Assembly (NCBI GenBank): GCA_051867925.1
Contig: JBJDZI010000022.1
Span: forward strand, 1-22,011
DNA from: CAKSQF01 sp051867925
GTDB lineage: Bacteria > Bacillota > Clostridia > Oscillospirales > CAG-272
Reading direction: 5' to 3'
DNA length: 22,011 nucleotides
The position numbers and the translations under genes are program-made. This document shows positions 1-6,199 of this stretch, one piece after another. Every line of letters starts with the position of its first letter. The first letter of the stretch is position 1. The notes below the pieces were generated by a model, which made no database searches, was not told the DNA's origin, and saw nothing but the letters and a program-made list of their open reading frames with translations.

Positions 1-135
1 GGCAGCTTTCTAAATTTGTAGTATATCGACAGTCTGAGGGCGGCAAGGAATTGCCGCCCTTTTCAAGAGTTCTTGGAGGTGCAAGAACCTTCTTGGGGGA
101 AGGTTCCTGCCGGGGTGTGGGGCAGAGCCCCACAC
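1..135 (-). repeat. Modular hairpin repeat, copy 1 (cut by window edge)
   Basis: Non-coding stretch downstream of aspS made of successive hairpins. Read on the minus strand from the aspS side, they are: GTGTGGGGC/GCCCCACAC with a 3-nt loop (115-135); GAACCTTC/GAAGGTTC (85-106); and GGGCGGCAA/TTGCCGCCC with a 4-nt loop (38-59). After these comes a tail containing CAGACTGTCGA and AAATTTAGAAAGC. The same modules in the same order follow the last gene of the window and, in part, lie at 12.4 and 16.4 kb. The element continues beyond position 1. Confidence 0.8.
115..135 (-). terminator. Hairpin behind aspS, possible terminator
   Basis: Perfect 9-bp stem (GTGTGGGGC and GCCCCACAC, 3-nt loop) 14 nt after the aspS stop, separated from it by an AT-alternating stretch (136-149). 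No T-run follows on the minus strand, so termination here is inferred from position only. The stem is also the first module of the dispersed repeat. Confidence 0.4.
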
Positions 136-149
136 ACATATATATATAT

Positions 150-1940
150 TTATTTATTTTCCTCAACAATCGCAAGACCCAGTTCGGCGAGCGCGTTGGG
201 GTCGGCGGGAGCGGGACATTTGGACATCAGTTCGGAGGCATTCTGCACTTTGGGGAAGGCGATGACGTCGCGGAGAGAGTCCGCGCCCAGCATAGTCATG
301 ACCAGACGGTCGAGACCCATACCGGAGCCGCCGTGAGGGGGCGCACCGTACTTGTAGGCATCCACAAGGAAGCCGAATTTGGCGTCGATCTCCTCGGCGC
401 TCATGCCCAGTGCCTCGAACATCTTCGCCTGCAACTCCCAGTCGGTAATGCGGATGGAGCCGGAGAGCAGTTCAGTGCCGTTGAGGACAAGGTCGTAGCA
501 CTTGGCGCGAACCTTACCGGGATCGGTCTCCAGATAGGGCAGGCACTCCTCGAAGGGCATGGTAAAGGGATGGTGCATCGCATCCCAATGACCGGTCTCC
601 TCGTTCCACTCGAAGAAGGGAAATTCGGTGATCCAGACGAAATTGTAGCCGGCGGGGATCAGATCCAGTTGCTTTGCAATCTTCAGACGGAGCGCACCCA
701 GCGTGCCGTAAACGATGCTGTTCTTGTCAGCCACGAAGAGGGCAACGTCGCCCTTCTTGCAACCGATTTTTTCCAGCAACGCGGACAGCTCCTCGGGAGC
801 AAAGAACTTGCCGAAGGAGCAGGTAGGTGCATCCTCTACCCAGCGGACGTAAGCCAGACCCTTGGCACCAATGCCCTTGGCGTGTTCGGTCAGCTTGTCA
901 ATGTCCTTGCGGGAGATCTTTGCCGCGCCGCCCTCGACCACGATGGCGCGAACCGAGCCGCCGGCGGCGATCGCACCGGTGAATACACCGAATCCACAGT
1001 CCTTTACCAGATCGGAAACGTCCTGCAGTTCCATGCCGAAACGGGTGTCGGGCTTGTCGGAGCCGTAGCGATTCATGGCGTCCGCAAAGGTCATGCGGGG
1101 AATGGGCAGAGCGATGTCCACGCCCAGCACCTCTTTGAAGAGGCGCACCATCAGACCTTCATTGATCGCCATAATGTCTTCCTGCGTTGCGAAAGACATC
1201 TCCAGGTCGATCTGCGTGAACTCGGGCTGACGGTCGGCGCGCAGATCCTCATCGCGGAAGCAACGGGCGATCTGAATGTAGCGGTCGTAGCCGGAGAGCA
1301 TCAGCAGCTGCTTGTAGATCTGCGGCGACTGAGGCAGGGCGTACATACAGCCCTTGTGGATGCGGGAGGGAACCAGATAGTCGCGGGCGCCCTCGGGCGT
1401 GGGCTTCATCATCATGGGTGTTTCGATCTCGATAAAGCCGTTTTCGTAGTAATACTGCCGCGCGATGCGGGCGATCTCGTGGCGCATCCAAATATTCTTC
1501 TGAAGCGCAGGACGGCGCAGATCGAGATAACGGTAGCGGAGCGCAACCTCATCGCCTACCTTGGCGGTGTCGGAGATTTCAAAGGGAGGAGTCTGTGCCT
1601 GAGACAGCACCTTCATAGAGGTGACGAAGATCTCCACCTCGCCCGTGGGCATCTTCTTGTTGATGGCACCCTCGCCGCGGGAACGGACGGTGCCTTTGGC
1701 AGACAGCACATACTCGGAGCGTAGGGTGAAGGCTTTGTCAAACAGATCCTTGTCGGAGTCGGGATCGAAGGCAAGCTGTACGATGCCCGTGCGGTCGCGC
1801 AGGTCAATGAAAATGAGGGAGCCGAGATCGCGGCGGCGCTGTACCCAGCCGCAAACGGTGACCTCCTCGCCGATGTTGGCGGCAGTCAGAGTGCCGCAGT
1901 AGCAGGAACGCTTGTCCTGCTCAGAAAAAAATTCAGCCAT
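150..1940 (-). CDS. aspS: Aspartate--tRNA ligase (AspRS)
   Basis: Charges tRNA-Asp with aspartate in the cytoplasm; class II aminoacyl-tRNA synthetase, bacterial type. At 596 residues it has the usual full length. The OB-fold anticodon-binding domain lies at about 1-110 (GWVQRRRDLGSLIFIDLRD). The catalytic core carries EGARDYLVPSR (183-193), ALPQSPQIYKQ (201-211) and motif 2 FRDEDLRADRQPEFTQ (228-243). A GAD insertion domain follows at roughly 290-420. Motif 3 is GLDRLVM (542-548) and the C-terminus holds the usual RDVIAFPK. The ATG at 1940 has AAAAGGA 9 nt upstream. It lies downstream of hisS in the same direction, a common pairing in Bacillota. The sequence does not show whether the enzyme also charges tRNA-Asn, and no gatCAB genes are in the window. 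Confidence 0.98.
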   Translation of the reverse strand: MAEFFSEQDKRSCYCGTLTAANIGEEVTVCGWVQRRRDLGSLIFIDLRDRTGIVQLAFDPDSDKDLFDKAFTLRSEYVLSAKGTVRSRGEGAINKKMPTGEVEIFVTSMKVLSQAQTPPFEISDTAKVGDEVALRYRYLDLRRPALQKNIWMRHEIARIARQYYYENGFIEIETPMMMKPTPEGARDYLVPSRIHKGCMYALPQSPQIYKQLLMLSGYDRYIQIARCFRDEDLRADRQPEFTQIDLEMSFATQEDIMAINEGLMVRLFKEVLGVDIALPIPRMTFADAMNRYGSDKPDTRFGMELQDVSDLVKDCGFGVFTGAIAAGGSVRAIVVEGGAAKISRKDIDKLTEHAKGIGAKGLAYVRWVEDAPTCSFGKFFAPEELSALLEKIGCKKGDVALFVADKNSIVYGTLGALRLKIAKQLDLIPAGYNFVWITEFPFFEWNEETGHWDAMHHPFTMPFEECLPYLETDPGKVRAKCYDLVLNGTELLSGSIRITDWELQAKMFEALGMSAEEIDAKFGFLVDAYKYGAPPHGGSGMGLDRLVMTMLGADSLRDVIAFPKVQNASELMSKCPAPADPNALAELGLAIVEENK

Positions 1941-1964
1941 AATCTTAATTCCTTTTTATTATAA

Positions 1965-2167
1965 TTGGGGCTTTGCCCCAAACCCGACCAAGAAAACCTT
2001 TGAAAAAGTTTTCTTGGAACTTTCAAAACTTTTGGGGAAATGGTTATTATATTTCCCACGCCGACTAAGCTAAGGAAGTGGGAGGTGGAGCAGCAGCCGC
2101 TACGCGGCGGCTGCGTAGGGGGAGGGCGAAAACTTCGGCGTCTGAGATGGTTTCGTCCTCTCCCTCA
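1965..2167 (+). repeat. Modular hairpin repeat, copy 2 (between hisS and aspS)
   Basis: Fills most of the 311-bp hisS-aspS gap. In order: TTGGGGC/GCCCCAA (1965-1981); CCAAGAAAAC/GTTTTCTTGG (1988-2017, perfect 10 bp); a flank with AAGGAAGTGGG (about 2071-2082); GCAGCCGC/GCGGCTGC (2093-2114); and the long-stem module with the conserved 16-nt loop (2118-2164). The GGCGGCAA hairpin found in other copies is missing. The remainder to 2251 (CCCTCAAAGC onward) shows no gene. If hisS and aspS are co-transcribed, this array lies inside the message. Confidence 0.8.
2118..2164 (+). repeat. Long-stem module with conserved loop, copy A
   Basis: About 15 bp pair between 2118-2133 and 2150-2164, with one A of the AAAA run (2129-2132) bulged. 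The 16-nt loop TTCGGCGTCTGAGATG is at 2134-2149. The loop differs from the other two copies only at its ninth base. Two G-T wobbles occur in the stem. Confidence 0.85.
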
Positions 2168-2251
2168 AAGCAGACGAGGGTTGAGAACTGCACGAATCCA
2201 AGAACACCAAGCAAACGCGCCTTCGCACCTACCCGTGTTTCCCATAAACTT

Positions 2252-3490
2252 TTACTTCACAAAATACCCGACGATCTTGCCAAGCTCGATCTCTTCCTGC
2301 GTGCCTTCTTTCATGTCCCGCAGGTTCGCCTTGCCCGACTCGATCTCGCTGTCGCCCACCATCAGCGTGTAGTGCGCGCCGATCTTGTTGGCGTACTTCA
2401 TCTGCGCCTTCAGGCTTCTGCCCACGATGTCGCAGTCTGCCGCAACGCCCGCCTTGCGGAGAGACTCGGCGACCTCCATCGCATAAACCTGCGCCCGCTC
2501 GCCCAGCGGAGCGATGTACAAAACGGGGGACTCGTCGATTTCGGGAATCACCGCCGCAGGAAGCAGACGGGTGATGCCCATACCGAATCCGCAGGCGGGC
2601 AGGGGACTGCCGCCGATCTCTTCCATCAGACCGTCGTAGCGGCCGCCGCCGCAGATAGTGGACTGAGCGCCGATGGCGTTGCAGACGAACTCAAACACCG
2701 TGCGGGTGTAGTAATCCAGACCGCGAACGATGGAGGTATCGATCTCGTAGCCGATGCCCATGGCGTTCAGCGATGCTTCCAGCACGTCCATTTGGGCACG
2801 GCATTCGTCGCAGAGATGATCTACCGACTTGGGCGCATCCTTGGCGATCGCCTTGCAGACGGGGGACTTGCAGTCCAGAATCCGCATGGGGTTCTGCTCC
2901 AGACGGCTCTTGCAGGTGTCGCACAGCTCGTCCTTTCTGGAATCGAAATATTCTTTCAGCTTGCCGTGATAAGCGGGACGGCAGTTGGGACAGCCGATGG
3001 AATTGATATGGAGGGTGGTTTCGGGGATCTGCAACTCGCTGATGATCTCGCCCGCCAGCGCGATGATGGTGGCATCTGCCAGCGCGGACTTGGAGCCGAA
3101 CAGTTCCACGCCGAACTGGGAGAACTCGCGGAATCTGCCTGCCTGGGGACGCTCGTGACGGAAGCAGTTGATGATATAGTAATATTTGAGGGGCATTGCA
3201 TCGCCGTATTTGCCGTTTTCAATGATGGAGCGGGCAACGCCTGCGGTGCCCTCGGGGCGCAGGGTAATAGAGGGGCCGTCCCGATCCACGAAGGTATACA
3301 TTTCTTTCTGTACCACGTCGGTGGTGGAGCCTACGCCGCGGGCGAACAGTTCGGTTGCCTCAATGGTAGGGGTGCGGATCTCGCCGAAGCCGAATTTTTT
3401 GGCACAGCGGCGTGCAACATCCTCCACGTAGCGGAGCTTTCGGGTTTCTTCGGGAAAAAAGTCGATGGTGCCGGTAGGTTTGCGGATCAT
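2252..3490 (-). CDS. hisS: Histidine--tRNA ligase (HisRS)
   Basis: Charges tRNA-His with histidine; class II synthetase, cytoplasmic homodimer in the family. The 412 residues are a normal length. Visible signatures are TLRPEGTAG (76-84), motif 2 RHERPQAGRFREFSQ (111-125), the histidine-specific RGLDYYTRTVFEF (256-268), GGGRYDGL (281-288) and the motif 3-like GFGMGITRLL, followed by a C-terminal anticodon-binding domain. A cysteine-rich insertion at 167-230 carries four cysteine pairs (167/170, 190/193, 207/212, 227/230), which could bind metal. Related insertions are familiar in Bacillota HisRS. The start is supported by GAAAGGA 8 nt before the ATG and by a promoter close upstream. aspS follows after 311 bp. 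Confidence 0.97.
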   Translation of the reverse strand: MIRKPTGTIDFFPEETRKLRYVEDVARRCAKKFGFGEIRTPTIEATELFARGVGSTTDVVQKEMYTFVDRDGPSITLRPEGTAGVARSIIENGKYGDAMPLKYYYIINCFRHERPQAGRFREFSQFGVELFGSKSALADATIIALAGEIISELQIPETTLHINSIGCPNCRPAYHGKLKEYFDSRKDELCDTCKSRLEQNPMRILDCKSPVCKAIAKDAPKSVDHLCDECRAQMDVLEASLNAMGIGYEIDTSIVRGLDYYTRTVFEFVCNAIGAQSTICGGGRYDGLMEEIGGSPLPACGFGMGITRLLPAAVIPEIDESPVLYIAPLGERAQVYAMEVAESLRKAGVAADCDIVGRSLKAQMKYANKIGAHYTLMVGDSEIESGKANLRDMKEGTQEEIELGKIVGYFVK

Positions 3491-3530
3491 ATCGTTATCC
3501 TTTCGGGTGTTCTTTTGGAAATTATCCTAT

Positions 3531-3559
3531 ATTATAGCATAGACGGTGGCTTTTTGCAA
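3531..3559 (-). promoter_or_regulatory. SigA-type promoter of hisS
   Basis: Read on the minus strand: -35 TTGCAA (3559-3554), 17-bp spacer, extended -10 TGCTATAAT with its hexamer at 3536-3531. The predicted transcript starts near 3524, leaving a leader of only about 34 nt. That is too short for a T-box, so tRNA-sensing control of hisS is unlikely here. Confidence 0.85.
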
Positions 3560-3591
3560 TAGATTTTGCGAATTTTTGCGAAAGGAGCAAA

Positions 3592-3624
3592 GAAAAATCT
3601 CCCCCGACCGAAATCGGAGGGAGG
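3592..3624 (-). terminator. Rho-independent terminator after the small membrane protein
   Basis: Eight nt beyond the TAG stop at 3632. On the minus strand, CCTCCCTCCGA pairs with TCGGGGGAGA (one bulge), followed by ATTTTTC. A GC-rich stem with a T-run is the standard intrinsic terminator, and it separates this gene from hisS. Confidence 0.85.
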
Positions 3625-3631
3625 TAGGGAA

Positions 3632-4297
3632 CTACGCGACGGACACTTGCCGGCGGGCGCGGAGCTTTTGGAATCCCAGCGCGGTGCCGAGAAACAGGAC
3701 GATAAATCCTATAAACAGGAACAAAGCCGACCACAGCATTTGCCCTGCATCCATGATGTCAAACCAGACGCGCTCTCCTTTGCTGAGGTAGAGCTTCAAC
3801 AGACCGAAGATCGCAATGGGCAGGTAGGTTACAGCGGCGGTGCTGACAGCCGTCCCGACGGTTCCCTTGAACGAGAACTCATCCCGTACCGCAATGATAC
3901 CCATCCATACGGCAATCGCCAAGGGCGTGTAGAGCGCATAGGGGATAGACAGCCCCAAACGGAAAACCAGATGCAAATATCCATATTGGAAAATATATAG
4001 ATTGATCAGCGTATTGACCAGCGCAAACAGGGTCAGATGCAGACCGCTCCATGTTCTGTGGCGCACGAACAACAGCAAGATCAGGGGATGCGCGCATACG
4101 CCGCAAAGACCCATGAGAAAAACATCCCATTCCCCGATCCCTTTGCCCAGGATGCCGTACTCCGCCATTCCCGCAAGTATGGAAAGGGCGGTCAGTACTA
4201 CCACGCCCAAGATGGACAGGATGACTTTTTTGGAGTTGCTTCCGGCAAGGAGCGCAAAAAGCAATGTGATACTGATTCCAATAATTCCTAAAATCAT
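3632..4297 (-). CDS. Small multi-pass membrane protein, unknown function
   Basis: Not recognised as a known family. The start chosen at 4297 (MILGIIGISITLL) has GGGAGG 7 nt upstream; the longer reading from 4348 lacks a ribosome site and would place charged residues before the first helix. This gives 221 residues with about six hydrophobic segments. These lie near residues 1-15, 22-42, 55-75 (with HPLILLLF), 82-105, 118-135 and 145-165, plus a last one before a basic tail (LRARRQVSVA). There are no obvious catalytic motifs. It is the last of four same-direction genes (from 9805) and ends in a clear terminator. The next gene upstream encodes a similar-sized membrane protein with the same layout, and the two may be distant paralogues. 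Confidence 0.75.
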   Translation of the reverse strand: MILGIIGISITLLFALLAGSNSKKVILSILGVVVLTALSILAGMAEYGILGKGIGEWDVFLMGLCGVCAHPLILLLFVRHRTWSGLHLTLFALVNTLINLYIFQYGYLHLVFRLGLSIPYALYTPLAIAVWMGIIAVRDEFSFKGTVGTAVSTAAVTYLPIAIFGLLKLYLSKGERVWFDIMDAGQMLWSALFLFIGFIVLFLGTALGFQKLRARRQVSVA

Positions 4298-4373
4298 TGT
4301 GAAACCTCCCATTCGACAGTTATTCACGTAGTACCGTCCCAATAGCAATCAGTGTCACTATCGGAACGGCGCA

Positions 4374-4401
4374 CCTCGATGGATAATCTGATCCGTCGAG
4401 G
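4374..4401. repeat. Inverted repeat upstream of the small membrane protein
   Basis: CCTCGATGGAT and ATCCGTCGAGG pair over 11 bp with one wobble, around the 6-nt loop AATCTG. It lies 77 nt upstream of the 4297 start and next to the G-rich element at 4426-4461. It could be a leader hairpin, an operator or the edge of a repeat element. No -35/-10 pair for this gene was found nearby. Confidence 0.55.
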
Positions 4402-4425
4402 AATCCATCCTAATTTCGATGCCGC

Positions 4426-4461
4426 CCCCCGCCCCCGAAGGGGGAGGGGGCGGGGGTGGGG
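4426..4461 (-). terminator. Very GC-rich hairpin / G-quadruplex abutting a stop codon
   Basis: C5GC5 (4426-4436) can pair with G5CG5 (4446-4456). On the plus strand, four G-runs with single-base loops (G5-A-G5-C-G5-T-G4, 4440-4461) form a textbook quadruplex motif. The run ends at the base next to the TAA of the gene at 4462. No T-run follows, so a role as transcription stop is inferred from structure and position. Confidence 0.5.
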
Positions 4462-5175
4462 TTATGCCTTGGATGCACGAAAACGTTTACCGAACAAGTA
4501 CCCTGCAACTGCAACTGCAATCCCGGGAATCACAAAACAGACGAATAGGTGGAAAGGATCGGCGACTACGTTTAGTATATAAGAGCGGATTTGATGGATC
4601 GAAACGTTAAAGCAAATGATCGAAAGTGCATCGATGGCGGAAAGTGTCAAGATTCCGAAACAAAAGGTGGGAATTGAAACCGTATGCTTTCCGCAATACA
4701 AGCCAAACGCCAAACCGCTCCAAACGATAGCAATCAAACAAAAATCCATTGCACCGAATGCGCGGACAGCCATTATGCCGTCAATGGGAATGATTGCTAT
4801 ATTGATGAAGTGAAACAGAATCAGTGGCAAAAGTGCCTGTATACAAGCATACCGAGATCCGGAAATGTTATTTGAAGCGATGATTTTGGATGCCGAAACC
4901 TTCCACGCTTTCCATAGCCAAACGGGAATGACGGAGATGCACACGGAAACGAGCGTCAGTAGACCGATGACAGGCAATTGCGTGAAGAACGAGCCGCCAA
5001 AATAATTCGGAATCAGAAGGACGGTCGCCAAGAATCCTGCGAAATTCAGTCCCAATACACCGATACTGTATTGAATGAGTCGTTTGATGCGGGCAGTAAA
5101 CAGTAAACCGACGAGTAACTCTACCAAAAGCCATACAATCCATATCCCGTATGTGATGCGAAGTGCGATAGTCAT
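4462..5175 (-). CDS. Small multi-pass membrane protein, unknown function
   Basis: 237 residues with about six or seven hydrophobic segments: an N-terminal pair near 8-28 and 37-58, then about 68-90, 113-133, 142-160, 170-190 and 210-230, ending in a basic tail (GKRFRASKA). No enzyme motif or known family was recognised. The ATG at 5175 is preceded by GGGAGG at a spacing of 8 (AATAAAAC). It is separated from the lipoprotein upstream by 133 bp and from the next membrane protein downstream by 164 bp. Size, helix count and the short basic tail resemble that downstream neighbour, so an ancient duplication is possible but not shown. A pair of membrane proteins like this might form a transporter or a sensor; that is speculation. 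Confidence 0.75.
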   Translation of the reverse strand: MTIALRITYGIWIVWLLVELLVGLLFTARIKRLIQYSIGVLGLNFAGFLATVLLIPNYFGGSFFTQLPVIGLLTLVSVCISVIPVWLWKAWKVSASKIIASNNISGSRYACIQALLPLILFHFINIAIIPIDGIMAVRAFGAMDFCLIAIVWSGLAFGLYCGKHTVSIPTFCFGILTLSAIDALSIICFNVSIHQIRSYILNVVADPFHLFVCFVIPGIAVAVAGYLFGKRFRASKA

Positions 5176-5282
5176 GTTTTATTCCTCCCAAACAAATGTA
5201 GTAAGACTATTACTGTTATAATAACCATAGGTATATACTTTGGGGACAATTATATTGCTTTGATAAGGACTTGTTCCCGCCG

Positions 5283-5308
5283 CCCACTCCCCCGGTTGGG
5301 GGAGTGGG
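5283..5308 (-). terminator. Perfect hairpin abutting the lipoprotein stop codon
   Basis: CCCACTCCCCC (5283-5293) and GGGGGAGTGGG (5298-5308) pair perfectly over 11 bp around a 4-nt loop, directly next to the TAA at 5309. No T-run follows on the minus strand. On that strand it is followed by CGGCGG, much as the GC-rich element after the next gene is followed by CGGC. A short AT-rich gap (5176-5282) follows without a convincing promoter. Confidence 0.6.
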
Positions 5309-6187
5309 TTATTCAACTTGGGCAGTATCAAATTCAGCATATTCAATCAGACCAAACGAGGACAACCATTCTACAGATGGACGTTCGGTGAAATCGGATA
5401 AATATATATAAAAATAGCCTTCATCCATTTGTCCATATATATTGATGCTGCTGGGGATTGTCTCCGATGGAACCAACAACTCGTGGTTAACACTAAGCGC
5501 ATACGTCTCATCAATATATAAGATTTTATCGTTTGTTTCAATGCAGTAGCGAATCTTCCTCAATTCAGCTAAAGATGTTGTAAATTCGTAAATCGTTGCA
5601 TTTCGCTCCGTTTCATTGCTTGTAGATACCAAGTGTACTAATTCGTTCGATTCAAAAAAATCAGTATAATTATTTTGGAAAATATTGGAATAGCTTTCAT
5701 AAGTTCGGTATGAAAACCACCCGTGAACACCAATTTCTGAGCTTAGCGAACAAGAATATGTCTCTCCTCTCCAATTAATTCCACCGTCTGCAATTCCGTC
5801 AGGTAAAACCGGACAATATAATTGGTCAATATTCAATACTTTCACGCGTCCCTGATCATCCTTAGGAAAATAGTTTGCAAGTTGTATCATCTCAGATTCG
5901 GAGAAATTTCCGTTCGCTATAGTTTCTTTCATTTCTCTAATTGAATCAAATTGAATAATTGAGGGATCAAGCATTATTGAATTATGGGTTTGGCTGTCAA
6001 GAGGGGCGTATTCATCCGGACTTTTGATCGAAAGATAGCACTTGCCTTGTTCCCATACTAATGTATATTTTTCATTTTCAATTATCTGATTTGTATTGGA
6101 TGCATTATCAGGTGTACACCCGACAAACAGAATAATCAAAAACAAGAAGTAGATAGTGCTCTTTTTAACCATTTCAAAATAAGACAT
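5309..6187 (-). CDS. Lipoprotein of unknown function
   Basis: 292 residues. An N-terminal basic segment and hydrophobic core (KKSTIYFLFLIILFVGC) end in a lipobox with Cys24, so the mature protein should be anchored to the outer face of the membrane. The rest shows no recognised domain; it is rich in Glu, Ser, Tyr and Asn and looks beta-rich. The ATG at 6187 has AGGAGG 4 nt upstream, and the next ATG (MVKKS) is too far from that site. It starts 12 nt after the stop of the large secreted metalloprotease gene, so the two are almost surely co-transcribed. It may be a partner, inhibitor or substrate-binding helper of that protein (inference). Its DNA is markedly AT-rich (14 of 60 bases are G/C at 5641-5700), unlike most of the window. 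Confidence 0.8.
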   Translation of the reverse strand: MSYFEMVKKSTIYFLFLIILFVGCTPDNASNTNQIIENEKYTLVWEQGKCYLSIKSPDEYAPLDSQTHNSIMLDPSIIQFDSIREMKETIANGNFSESEMIQLANYFPKDDQGRVKVLNIDQLYCPVLPDGIADGGINWRGETYSCSLSSEIGVHGWFSYRTYESYSNIFQNNYTDFFESNELVHLVSTSNETERNATIYEFTTSLAELRKIRYCIETNDKILYIDETYALSVNHELLVPSETIPSSINIYGQMDEGYFYIYLSDFTERPSVEWLSSFGLIEYAEFDTAQVE

Positions 6188-6199
6188 AATTCCTCCTAT

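Noticed and set aside
51..1724. Long plus-strand open frame across aspS
   Set aside because: It is the antisense shadow of aspS, whose class II synthetase motifs are complete; the frame has no ribosome site and a low-complexity translation.
2078..3562. Long plus-strand open frame across hisS
   Set aside because: Antisense shadow of hisS that runs into the repeat at 2.1 kb; no family resemblance.
3491..3631. T-box leader before hisS
   Set aside because: The promoter leaves a leader of only about 34 nt; there is no room for a specifier stem or the antiterminator.
5215..5225. GTTAT-A-ATAAC palindrome as operator of the membrane-protein gene
   Set aside because: Only 5 bp per half in AT-rich DNA and no convincing promoter nearby.
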